From Nematostella vectensis (lineage: Eukaryota > Cnidaria > Anthozoa > Actiniaria > Edwardsiidae), in NCBI RefSeq assembly GCF_932526225.1, contig NC_064041.1, positions 694,699-756,698 on the forward strand: a DNA stretch of 62,000 nucleotides, given 5' to 3'. The notes under the pieces are model-generated. The model searched no databases and was not told the origin of the DNA. It worked only from the letters and a program-made list of their open reading frames with translations. Positions 9,483 to 20,900 of this stretch are shown in pieces. The translations under genes and the position numbers were made by a program. Numbering within the stretch: the stretch's first letter is position 1; the number at the start of each line of letters is the position of its first letter.

Positions 9483-9870
9483 GTCAGTACAGCGGTAAAT
9501 TTAACTAGTTTTCCCTGCCCTCATATATCCCATATGTCCCTCATACAGTCCTTTTTAGTGTCTTCGTCAAACCTTTGTAGAGCCCCTCAAGTTCTCCTAA
9601 AAATCTCCTTGACCCTAGAGATCTTCGTGGAATCCTCGTACAACCCTCGTCGAGCCCTGAAGTTCACGGACAAACATGACTTTATCCTATAGAGACGTAT
9701 GTGTCTTCGTAGACCTCCCGTGAAATACTGGTATTCAGTTCCGAATTCCCATACTTTCCTTCGTTGTTACAAGGCATAGTAAGCGCTAATTACTTGATAA
9801 CGTGATTGCAAGATATGACGCCATTGGAAGCCCAGTGTATTTCTATAGTCATACTGTCTTCGTTAAACAG
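9483..9870 (+). other. Intron 8, no gene
   Basis: It is pyrimidine-rich. A loose duplication, TAGAGCCCCTCAAGTTC against CGAGCCCTGAAGTTC, is about 75 bp apart near 9577-9665. Nothing else is recognised. Confidence 0.45.
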
Positions 9871-10047
9871 GCGGTGCCACTTGGGGCATTGGGGCTGGTA
9901 GTATTTGGCTAGACAACCTGGAATGTACAGGAAACGAATCTCGATTGGTGTACTGTCCCCATAACGGACTTGGAATCGAGAACTGTCAACACAGCGAGGA
10001 CGCTGGCGTTGTGTGTAGAAAAGCGGACACACCAAATCCTGATCCGG
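9871..10047 (+). CDS. Exon 9: SRCR domain 3, second half, plus linker
   Basis: The acceptor GTTAAACAG|GC precedes GATWGIGAGSIWLDNLECTG, then C.HNGLGIENC and EDAGVVCRK, completing SRCR 3 with six cysteines. The linker ADTPNPDP leads to the donor CCGG|GTGAGT. Phases are 1 in and 1 out. Confidence 0.95.
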
Positions 10048-10370
10048 GTGAGTATAGTGGTTTCCTTTATTACTCACAGAATGGTGATCATGGCATAGTA
10101 GGGCCACCATTCTTTCAGAACCAGGTGTACCAAAATTTTGTTATGGATTCTAAGCTTGTTTTGGTTACAAAACTTCCTTTGGAGACTCTTTAAGGGATAC
10201 AGTATTTCCATCTCACTACTTTCTTCTTGTAAACTCAAACTTCACAATATACAGCTACAAATTAACAATCTCACTGGGAAGAACCGACAGGCAAGTGTTC
10301 TTGGAAGAGAGTCTTTGCTAAACCAATGACATATGGAAGTTAAACGTCATTTGGCGATGGTAAAGTACAG
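10048..10370 (+). other. Intron 9, no gene
   Basis: A short AT-leaning intron with nothing recognisable. Confidence 0.5.
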
Positions 10371-10574
10371 GTGTTAAGTCTTTGCTAAGAGTGGATAGAA
10401 TTAACGAAGAGAATCTTGGTCCTTTATTTCCCAATTTTGTAGACGCTGATGCCTTCATGGTCGTCACTGACACTGGCCGAAATCTTCTACAGCAAGTTAT
10501 TTTTGAGTCTAACTCACACATCAGGCAGATTCCTATCAAGATCCACAACAGAAGGCCTGAGGGCGTGGCTATAG
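10371..10574 (+). CDS. Exon 10: first blade of YWTD propeller 2
   Basis: The peptide has DAFMVVTDTGRNLLQQVIFE and ends RRPEGVAI, matching the opening of an LDLR class B blade (....P.GVAID) whose DP...YWT continuation is in exon 11. The acceptor AAAGTACAG|GT (AG at 10369-10370) has a weak pyrimidine tract, but a stop just upstream and the required phase 1 make it the only sensible choice. The donor ATAG|GTGAGT is strong. It is the founder of the adjacent 29-bp array. Confidence 0.85.
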
Positions 10575-10932
10575 GTGAGTAGCAGATAAGGGCGTGGCTA
10601 TAGGTGAGAAGCAGATAAGGGCGTGGCTATAGGTGAGTGACAGATGAGGATGTGGCTATAGGTGGGTGACAGATGAGGGCGTGGCTATAGGTGAGTGACA
10701 GATGAGGGCGTGGCTATAGGTGAGTGACAGATGAGGATGTGGCTATAGATGAGTGACAGATGAGGATGTGGCTATAGATGAGTGACAGATGAGGGCGTGG
10801 CTATAGGTGAGTGACAGATGAGGGCGTGGCTATAGGTGAGTGACAGATGAGGGCGTGGCTATAGGTGAGTGACAGATGAGGGCGTGGCTATAGGTGAGTG
10901 ACAGATGAGGATGTGGCTATAGGTGAGTGACA
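10556..10932. repeat. 29-bp minisatellite made of exon 10's 3' end and donor
   Basis: About 13 units of GGGCGTGGCTATAGGTGAGT plus about nine further bases (GACAGATGA). The first copy is the true exon end (GAGGGCGTGGCTATAG) with its donor at 10575. Each later unit therefore repeats 16 exon bases joined to an intact GTGAGT (a few have GTGGGT or ATGAGT). Reading past the first donor meets TAG within three codons. Confidence 0.95.
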
Positions 10933-11805
10933 ATAGGAGATACATCCCTCTAGTACAATAGGAGATACATCCCTCTAGTACAACAGGAGATACATCCCTC
11001 TAGTACAATAGGAGATACATCCCTCTAGTACAATAGGAGATACATCCCTCTAGTACAATAGGAAATACATCCCTCTAGTACAATAGGAGATACATCCCTC
11101 TAGTACAATAGGAGATACATCCCTCTAGTACAACAGGAGATACATCCCTCTAGTACAACAGGAGATACATCCCTCTAGTACAATAGGAGATACATCCCTC
11201 TAGTACAATAGGAGATACATCCCTCTAGTACAATAGGAGATACATCCCTCTAGTACAATAGGAGATACATCCCTCTAGTACAATAGGAGATACATCCCTC
11301 TAGTACAATAGGAGATACATCCCTCTAGTACAATAGGAGATACATCCCTCTAGTACAATAGGAGATACATCCCTCTAGTACAATAGGAGATACATCCCTC
11401 TAGTACAATAGGAGATACATCCCTCTAGTACAACAGGAGATACATCCCTCTAGTACAATAGGAGATACATCCCTCTAGTACAATAGGAGATACATCCCTC
11501 TAGTACAATAGGAGATACATCCCTCTAGTACAATAGGAGATACATCCCTCTAGTACAATAGGAGATACATCCCTCTAGTACAATAGGAGATACATCCCTC
11601 TAGTACAATAGGAGATACATCCCTCTAGTACAATAGGAGATACATCCCTCTAGTACAATAGGAGATACATCCCTCTAGTACAATAGGAGATACATCCCTC
11701 TAGTACGATAGGAGATACATCCCTCTAGTACAATAGGAGATACATCCCTCTAGTACAATAGGAGATACATCCCTCTAGTACAATAGGAGATACATCCCTC
11801 TAGCT
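10933..11805. repeat. 25-bp minisatellite, about 35 copies
   Basis: The unit TACAATAGGAGATACATCCC plus TCTAG is highly homogeneous, with only a few CAACAGG, GGAAA or CGATA variants. It follows the 29-bp array directly. Each unit ends CCCTCTAG, which resembles a 3' splice acceptor. Confidence 0.97.
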
Positions 11806-11981
11806 TAACCCTCCAATCCGAAAAGACAATATAGAGACCAAGGTTTTTGCACTTCTGAAAAATTCAAAACCTTATCTGTCCATCGGTGGATCCAGGGTCC
11901 TAGCCGGAGAAGACAGCGCCTGTCAGTTATCGTGAAATAGTATTTATGCAATTTTCACCGTTTGATTTCTCTTGTTTACAG

Positions 11982-12240
11982 ATCCCGCCAGCAAGGATAT
12001 TTATTATTGGACCTCTAACTATGATATTCGAAAAGTGTCACTCCGAACAGGGAAAGATGAGTTTATTTTGGCCAATCAGAGGCGAGTGACAGGAATGGCA
12101 ATAGATCCCGGATGCCAAAAGATGTACTGGTCAGATTACGAGAAAAATAGAATCTTGGCGGCCAAGCTCGACGGGACATATATGACTAAAGTGGTATCCG
12201 TTGTCAATCCCAGAGCTATCGTGACTGACATCAGCGCCGG
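11982..12240 (+). CDS. Exon 11: YWTD blades 2-3 of propeller 2
   Basis: The acceptor CTTGTTTACAG|AT completes an Asp codon, giving AIDPASKDIYYWTSNYDIRK, then GMAIDPGCQKMYWSDYEKNR. These are two clear class B repeats (DP...YW[TS][SD]). The exon ends DISAG in phase 2 with donor CCGG|GTGAGT. Confidence 0.95.
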
Positions 12241-12299
12241 GTGAGTCATACATTATAAGATCGCCATCTCCATCGACATCGACATAACCACCATTAGCA

Positions 12300-12510
12300 T
12301 CAACATGTCACCACCGCCACCGCCACCGCCACCGCCGCCACCACCATCACCACCACCACCACCACCACCACCACCACCATCACCACCACCACCACCACAA
12401 CCACCACCACCACCACCACCGCCGCCACCACCACCGCCACCACCACCACCACCACCACCACCACCACCACCAGCACCACCACCGCCGCCGCCACCGCCAC
12501 CGCCGCCACC
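12300..12510. repeat. CCA/CCG trinucleotide microsatellite
   Basis: About 200 bp of CCACCACCG-type repeat in intron 11. It creates meaningless polyproline, polyglycine and polyvaline frames. Confidence 0.97.
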
Positions 12511-12586
12511 GCCTGCGCTCCGTCTCGCCTGCGCTCCGCCTCGCCTGCGCTTCACCTCGCCTGTACTTCACCTCGCCTGCGCGCAG
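12511..12586. repeat. 16-bp tandem, about 4.5 copies
   Basis: The unit GCCTGCGCTCCGCCTC degrades to GCCTGTACTTCACCTC across the array, directly after the CCA/CCG tract. Confidence 0.85.
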
Positions 12587-12675
12587 GAATGAGCCCTGGT
12601 CCCTGGTCCATGCATTGAGTTTTCGGGGCTCCTCGTCGGAGAGTAACTTACTCATCCGTGCCCATTTTTCTCCAG

Positions 12676-12872
12676 ACTCATGTACTTCACTGCGGGTTAC
12701 GTCCAAACTGCAATCTACAAGTCCCACATGGATGGGAGCAACATGCAAGTAGTCATGACTCTCCGCAACAACTCCGAGCCATGGGGACTGGCACTAGACC
12801 GAGCGAATAACAGACTTTACTGGTCCACGAAAATAGATAGAAGCATACACTACTTGGATCTTTCTCTCCCGT
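12676..12872 (+). CDS. Exon 12: YWTD blades 4-5 of propeller 2
   Basis: The acceptor TTTTTCTCCAG|A completes Gly. The peptide LMYFTAGYVQTAIYKSHMDG, then GLALDRANNRLYWSTKIDRS, gives another class B repeat pair. N-N-S is a possible glycosylation site. It ends in phase 1 at CCGT|GTAAGT. Confidence 0.95.
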
Positions 12873-13059
12873 GTAAGTAGAAATAGTGGTCATGTCTCAG
12901 AGCTATCCGTTCGAAATACAGTAGTAGTACAGTTTAACGCGAAACTAATTTCTTCAGTACTTTTTACTTGAGAAAACGTAAACTTTTAGTATAATGAATT
13001 AAAAACGCCTTCTGAAGTGAAAGCGCCTCCGCATCCTAATGTTTTATTAATTGTTTTTA

Positions 13060-13378
13060 TTTTCGGCCATATTGGATTCAATTGTCAGCCATATATTTTG
13101 GTGTCGACCAAAAAAGATTCTGTTGCCGCAAAAATAGATTCTAGCTGTACAAGATTCTGTTGTCGGCCATATTGGATTCTGTTGTCGTCTGTATTGGATT
13201 TTGTTGTCGGCTATATCGGACTCTGTTGTCGACCATATTGGATTCTGTTGTCGGCAATATTGGACTCTGTTGTCGACCATATTGGATTCTGTTGTCGGCT
13301 ATATTGGACTCTGTTGTCGGCCATATTGGATTTTCTTGTCGGCCATTATGATTCTATTGTCTGCCATATTGGATGAGA
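13060..13378. repeat. 22-bp minisatellite, about 13 copies
   Basis: The unit is CATATTGGATTCTGTTGTCG plus GC, with variants (GACC, GGCT, GTCT, GCAA). Early copies at 13060-13140 are strongly diverged; later ones are cleaner. Confidence 0.9.
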
Positions 13379-13479
13379 TTCCATAAGGAAATATATAAGA
13401 AAACTGGCAAAGGCTAGTGCTGCACTTGTGGTACGCGCGAGTTCTTATCTCGGCTCCGAATGGGGAGACCACCTATATC

Positions 13480-13759
13480 TTGGTTTGTAGGAAAAAAAGC
13501 TGTTATGCAACAGCTGAACTATTCAATTTCATCAAAAAACTGTTATGCAACAGCTGAACTATTCAATTTCATCATAACAGCAATTCAAATTTCGCGCCCT
13601 ATTTTTATGTTAATTTTATACATAAGTACATAGTATATAAGATAGTATATAAGTGATGGTAGTAATATATTCTTAATAAATCTCCTGACAAGTGGGCAAC
13701 AACGAAACAGGCTTGTAGAGATGAAACGGTAGTTTGCGTGTTTTTTTCCTACAAACCAA
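13480..13759. mobile_element. MITE-like element, 19-bp perfect terminal inverted repeats
   Basis: TTGGTTTGTAGGAAAAAAA at 13480-13498 is the exact reverse complement of 13741-13759. The enclosed 280 bp has no coding potential. It contains a 40-bp duplication (13500-13534 and 13540-13574) with the palindromic CTGTTATGCAACAG. A target duplication is not clear (possibly TA-rich). The right end lies about 40 bp before the acceptor of exon 13, so it supplies part of that intron's pyrimidine-rich tail. Confidence 0.65.
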
Positions 13760-13800
13760 TATTTTTTTACATTGTTTTACAACTTTAAAAACTTTTTCAG

Positions 13801-14022
13801 CTCCAAGTGCTCAGAAGGTTATTTCAAATCACGTGATAAACCCATTTTGGATGGTCGTCAGTAAAGGTTACTTACACTGGACCGAGGTGAACGCCGCGGA
13901 CTGGGGCGAGATCTACCGTGCCGATCTGGCGCCTGGGGCTAATCACGTGACCGAAATCGAGGTTGGGGACTTGTTCCAGCCTCTAGGAATTGACGCCATC
14001 GATGGACCTTACAGCGTGACAG
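13801..14022 (+). CDS. Exon 13: last blade of YWTD propeller 2
   Basis: The acceptor ACTTTTTCAG|CT completes Ser. The peptide has NPFWMVVSKGYLHWTEVNAA, then GEIYRADLAPG and PLGIDAIDGPYSVT. HWTE replaces YWTD in the final blade, and a short strand precedes the EGF exon. The donor ACAG|GTGAGA is the founder of the 31-bp array that follows. Reading through it gives CEKCV..QPAR and then TGA. Confidence 0.93.
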
Positions 14023-14530
14023 GTGAGAAATGCGTGACCTCACAGCCAGCCAGGTGAGAAATGCGTGACCTTACAGCCAGCCAGGTGAGGAATACGTGAC
14101 CTTACAACCAGCCAGGTGATGAATGCGTGACCTTACAGCAAGCCAGGTGAGGAATGCGTGACATTACAGCCAGCTAGGTGATGAATGCGTGACCTTACAG
14201 CAAGCCAGGTGAGGAATGCGTGACCTTACAGCCAGCTAGGTGATGAATGCGTGACCTTACAGCAAGCCAGGTGAGGAATGCGTGACCTTACAGCCAGCCA
14301 GGTGAGGAATGCGTGACATTACAGCCAGCCAGGTGAGGAATGCGTGACCTTACAGCAAGCCAGGTGAGGAATGCGTGACATTACAGCCAGCCAGGTGAAG
14401 AATGCGTGACCTTACAGCAAGCCAGGTGAGGAATGCGTGACCTTAGAGCCAGCCAGGTGAGGAATGCGTGACCTTACAGTCAGCCAGTTAGGGAATGCAT
14501 GACCTTATAGCCAGCCAGGTGTGGAATGCG
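14013..14530. repeat. 31-bp minisatellite carrying a perfect CAG|GTGAG donor in each unit
   Basis: About 16 units of CAGGTGAGGAATGCGTGACC plus TTACAGCCAGC. The first copy is the true donor of exon 13 (GTGACAG|GTGAGAAATGCG). Degenerate relatives (GGAATGCGTG) trail to about 14640. The unit contains both a donor (CAGGTGAG) and acceptor-like TTACAG. Confidence 0.93.
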
Positions 14531-14776
14531 TGACTCTTGGAATGCCTGTGTCTTCAGGAATACGTGATTTTAGAAATTTGTGGCTCTCTGAATGCGTTTC
14601 TCTAGGAATGCGTGACTCTAGGAATGCGTGTCTTTATAAATTCGTTACTATCAAAATACTCGTATTAATATGAGTATCACCCTGTGAAAAGAGTTAATTG
14701 TGTAGGGTTGCCATTAGCAACACTATCAAGGGATTTGATTAGGATTAAGTTTTCTAAAGCATGCATATTTTTTTAG

Positions 14777-14890
14777 CCAATGACGTATGCCAAGCCTGCA
14801 GTGAATGTGAACAAGTGTGTCTGCGAGCTCCATCCACTCATACGTGCTCATGCACCTTCCTGTATGGGCTGGGAAATGACAACAACACAT
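14777..14890 (+). CDS. Exon 14: EGF-like module closing propeller 2
   Basis: The acceptor TATTTTTTTAG|CC and donor ACAT|GTAAGT are strong. The peptide is ANDVCQACSECEQVCLRAPS, then THTCSCTFLYGLGNDNNT; the last Cys is completed in exon 15. It fits the LRP-type EGF but carries one extra cysteine. The interior (14832-14861) and donor region (14890-14906) are the apparent source of the giant 54-bp array in the next intron. Confidence 0.92.
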
Positions 14891-14910
14891 GTAAGTGGTG
14901 TGAACCATAA

Positions 14911-17900
14911 GCCCAGTCCACACACACGTGCTCAGTACCATGCTACCCTTGTGAGGAGTATCAACCCAATCCACACACACGTGCTTATGTACCGTCCTAC
15001 CCTTGTAAGGGGTATCAACCCAATCCACACACACGTGCTCATGTACCGTGCTACCCTTGTAAGGGGTTCCACACACACGTGCTTATGTAAAATACTACCC
15101 TTGTAAGGGGTATCAACCCAATCCACACACACGTGCTTATGTACCGTGCTACCCTTGTAAGGGGTATCAACCCAATCCACACACACGTGCTTATGTAACA
15201 TGCTACCCTTGTAAGGGGTATCAACCCAATCCACACACACGTGCTCATGTACCGTGCTACCCTTGTAAGGGGTATCAACCCAATCCACACACACGTGCTC
15301 ATGTACCGTGCTACCCTTGTAAGGGGTATCAACCCAATCCACACACACGTGCTCATGTACCGTCCTACCCTTGTAAGGAGTATCAAACCAATCCACACAC
15401 ACGTCCTCAGTACCATGTTACCCTTGTAAGGGGTATCAACCCAATCCACACACACGTGCTCAGTACCATGCTACCCTTGTAAGGGGTATCAACCCAATCC
15501 ACACACACGTGCTCATGTAACATGCTACCCTTGTAAGGGGTATCAACCCAATCCACACACACGTGCTCATGTACCATCCTACCCTTGTAAGGGGTATCAA
15601 CCCAATCCACACACACGTGCTCATGTACCATGCTACCCTTGTAAGGGGTATCAACCCAATCCACACACACGTGCTCATGTACCATGTTACCCTTGTAAGG
15701 AGTATCAACCCAATCCACACACACGTGCTTATGTACCATGCTACCCTTGTAAGGGGTATCAACCCAATCCACACACACGTGCTCATGTACCATCCTACCC
15801 TTGTAAGGGGTATCAACCCAATCCACACACACGTGCTCATGTACCATGCTACCCTTGTAAGGGGTATCAACCCAATCCACACACACGTGCTCATGTACCA
15901 TGTTACCCTTGTAAGGAGTATCAACCCAATCCACACACACGTGCTTATGTACCATGTTACCCTTGTAAGGAGTATCAACCCAATCCACACACACGTGCTC
16001 ATGTACCATCCTACCCTTGTAAGGCGTATCAACCCAATCCACACACACGTGCTCATGTACCGTGCTACCCTTGTAAGGGGTATCAACCCAATCCACACAC
16101 ACGTGCTCATGTACCATGTTACCCTTGTAAGGAGTATCAACCCAATCCACACACACGTGCTTATGTACCATGTTACCCTTGTAAGGAGTATCAACCCAAT
16201 CCACACACACGTGCTCATGTACCATGCTACCCTTGTAAGGAGTATCAACCCAATCCACACACACGTGCTTATGTACCATGTTACCCTTGTAAGGAGTATC
16301 AACCCAATACACACACACGTGCATATGTACCATGTTACCCTTGTAAGGAGTATCAACCCAATCCACACACACGTGCTTATGTACCATGTTACCCTTGTAA
16401 GGAGTATCAACCCAATCCACACACACGTGCTTATGTACCATGTTACCCTTGTAAGGAGTATCAACCCAATCCACACACACGTGCTCATGTACCATGTTAC
16501 CCTTGTAAGGAGTATCAACCCAATCCACACACACGTGCTCATGTACCATGTTACCCTTGTAAGGAGTATCACCCCAATCCACACACACGTGCTTATGTAC
16601 CATGTTACCCTTGTAAGGAGTATCAACCCCATCCACACACACGTGCTCATGTACCATGCTACCCTTGTAAGGGGTATCAACCCAATCCACACACACGTGC
16701 TCATGTACCATGTTACCCTTGTAAGGAGTATCAACCCAATCCACACACACGTGCTCATGTACCATGTTACCCTTGTAAGGGGTATCAACCCAATCCACAC
16801 ACACGTGCTCATGTACAATGTTACCCTTGTAAGGAGTATCAACCCAATCCACACACACGTGCTTATGTAACATGCTACCCTTGTAAGGGGTATCAACCCA
16901 ATCCACACACACGTGCTCAGTACCATGCTACCCTTGTAAGGGGTATCAACCCAATCCACACACACGTGCTCATGTAACATGCTACCCTTGTAAGGAGTAT
17001 CAACCCAATCCACACACACGTGCTTATGTAACATGCTACCCTTGTAAGGGGTATCAACCCAATCCACACACACGTGCTTATGTACCGTCCTACCCTTGTA
17101 AGGGGTATCAACCCAATCCACACACACGTGCTCATGTAACATGCTACCCTTGTAAGGAGTATCAACCCAATCCACACACACGTGCTTATGTACCATGTTA
17201 CCCTTGTAAGGAGTATCAACCCAATCCACACACACGTGCTTATGTACCATGTTACCCTTGTAAGGGGTATCAACCCAATCCACACACACGTGCTCATGTA
17301 CCATGTTACCCTTGTAAGGGGTATCAACCCAATCCACACACACGTGCTCATGTAACATGCTACCCTTGTAAGGGGTATCAACCCAATCCACACACACGTG
17401 CTCATGTAACATGCTACCCTTGTAAGGGGTATCAACCCAATCCACACACACGTGCTCAGTACCATGCTACCCTTGTAAGGGGTATCAACCCAATCCACAC
17501 ACACGTGCTCATGTAACATGCTACCCTTCTAAGGCGTATCAACCCAATCCACACACACGTGCTCATGTACCGTCCTACCCTTGTAAGGGTTATCAACCCA
17601 ATCCACACACACGTGCTCATGTACCGTCCTACCCTTGTAAGGGGTATCAACCCAATCCACACACACGTGCGCATGTACCGTCCTACCCTTGTAAGGGGTA
17701 TCAACCCAATCCACACACACGTGCTCATGTACCGTCCTACCCTTGTAAGGGGTATCAACCCAATCCACACACACGTGCTCATTTAACATGCTACCCTTGT
17801 AAGGGGTATCAACCCAATCCACACACACGTGCTCATGTACCATCCTACCCTTGTAAGGGGTATCAACCCAATCCACACACACGTGCTCAGTACCATGCTA

Positions 17901-20900
17901 CCCTTGTAAGGGGTATCAACCCAATCCACACACACGTGCTCAGTACCATGCTACCCTTGTAAGGGGTATCAACCCAATCCACACACACGTGCTCATGTAC
18001 CATGTTACCCTTGTAAGGAGTATCAACCCAATCCACACACACGTGCTCATTTAACATGCTACCCTTGTAAGGGGTATCAACCCAATCCACACACACGTGC
18101 TCATGTACCATCCTACCCTTGTAAGGGGTATCAACCCAATCCACACACACGTGCTCAGTACCATGCTACCCTTGTAAGGGGTATCAACCCAATCCACACA
18201 CACGTGCTCATGTACCATCCTACCCTTGTAAGGGGTATCAACCCAATCCACACACACGTGCTCATGTACCATGTTACCCTTGTAAGGGGTATCAACCCAA
18301 TCCACACACACGTGCTCATGTACCATGTTACCCTTGTAAGGGGTATCAACCCAATCCACACACACGTGCTCAGTACCATGCTACCCTTGTAAGGAGTATC
18401 AACCCAATCCACACACACGTGCTCAGTACCATGCTACCCTTGTAAGGGGTATCAACCCAATCCACACACACGTGCTCATGTAACATGCTACCCTTGTAAG
18501 GGGTATCAACCCAATCCACACACACGTGCTTATGTACCGTGCTACCCTTGTAAGGGGTATCAACCCAATCCACACACACGTGCTTATGTAACATGCTACC
18601 CTTGTAAGGGGTATCAACCCAATCCACACACACGTGCTCATGTACCGTGCTACCCTTGTAAGGGGTATCAACCCAATCCACACACACGTGCTCATGTACC
18701 GTGCTACCCTTGTAAGGGGTATCAACCCAATCCACACACACGTGCTCATGTACCGTCCTACCCTTGTAAGGAGTATCAACCCAATCCACACACACGTCCT
18801 CAGTACCATGTTACCCTTGTAAGGGGTATCAACCCAATCCACACACACGTGCTCAGTACCATGCTACCCTTGTAAGGGGTATCAACCCAATCCACACACA
18901 CGTGCTCATGTAACATGCTACCCTTGTAAGGGGTATCAACCCAATCCACACACACGTGCTCATGTACCATCCTACCCTTGTAAGGGGTATCAACCCAATC
19001 CACACACACGTGCTCATGTACCATGCTACCCTTGTAAGGGGTATCAACCCAATCCACACACACGTGCTCATGTACCATGTTACCCTTGTAAGGAGTATCA
19101 ACCCAATCCACACACACGTGCTTATGTACCATGTTACCCTTGTAAGGAGTATCAACCCAATCCACACACACGTGCTCATGTACCATCCTACCCTTGTAAG
19201 GCGTATCAACCCAATCCACACACACGTGCTCATGTACCGTGCTACCCTTGTAAGGGGTATCAACCCAATCCACACACACGGGCTCATGTACCATGTTACC
19301 CTTGTAAGGAGTATCAACCCAATCCACACACACGTGCTTATGTACCATGTTACCCTTGTAAGGAGTATCAACCCAATCCACACACACGTGCTCATGTACC
19401 ATGCTACCCTTGTAAGGAGTATCAACCCAATCCACACACACGTGCTTATGTACCATGTTACCCTTGTAAGGAGTATCAACCCAATACACACACACGTGCT
19501 TATGTACCATGTTACCCTTGTAAGGAGTATCAACCCAATCCACACACACGTGCTTATGTACCATGTTACCCTTGTAAGGAGTATCAATCCAATCCACACA
19601 CACGTGCTTATGTACCATGTTACCCTTGTAAGGAGTATCAACCCAATCCACACACACGTGCTCATGTACCATGTTACCCTTGTAAGGAGTATCAACCCAA
19701 TCCACACACACGTGCTCATGTACCATGTTACCCTTGTAAGGAGTATCAACCCAATCCACACACACGTGCTTATGTACCATGTTACCCTTGTAAGGAGTAT
19801 CAACCCAATCCACACACACGTGCTCATGTACCATGCTACCCTTGTAAGGGGTATCAACCCAATCCACACACACGTGCTCATGTACCATGTTACCCTTGTA
19901 AGGAGTATCAACCCAATCCACACACACGTGCTCATGTACCATGTTACCCTTGTAAGGGGTATCAACCCAATCCACACACACGTGCTCATGTACCATGTTA
20001 CCCTTGTAAGGGGTATCAACCCAATCCACACACACGTGCTCAGTACCATGCTACCCTTGTAAGGGGTATCAACCCAATCCACACACACGTGCTCATGTAA
20101 CATGCTACCCTTGTAAGGAGTATCAACCCAATCCACACACACGTGCTTATGTAACATGCTACCCTTGTAAGGGGTATCAACCCAATCCACACACACGTGC
20201 TTATGTACCGTCCTACCCTTGTAAGGGGTATCAACCCAATCCACACACACGTGCTCATGTAACATGCTACCCTTGTAAGGAGTATCAACCCAATCCACAC
20301 ACACGTGCTTATGTACCATGTTACCCTTGTAAGGAGTATCAACCCAATCCACACACACGTGCTTATGTACCATGTTACCCTTGTAAGGGGTATCAACCCA
20401 ATCCACACACACGTGCTCATGTACCATGTTACCCTTGTAAGGGGTATCAACCCAATCCACACACACGTGCTCATGTAACATGCTACCCTTGTAAGGAGTA
20501 TCAACCCAATCCACACACACGTGCTCATGTAACATGCTACCCTTGTAAGGGGTATCAACCCAATCCACACACACGTGCTCAGTACCATGCTACCCTTGTA
20601 AGGGGTATCAACCCAATCCACACACACGTGCTCATGTAACATGCTACCCTTCTAAGGGGTATCAACCCAATCCACACACACGTGCTCATGTACCGTAGTA
20701 CCCTTGTAAGGGTTATCAACCCAATCCACACACACGTGCTCATGTACCGTCCTACCCTTGTAAGGGGTATCAACCCAATCCACACACACGTGCGCATGTA
20801 CCGTCCTACCCTTGTAAGGGGTATCAACCCAATCCACACACACGTGCTCATGTACCGTCCTACCCTTGTAAGGGGTATCAACCCAATCCACACACACGTG

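Noticed and set aside
12253-12748. Polyproline, polyglycine and polyvaline frames
   Set aside because: CCA/CCG microsatellite in intron 11.
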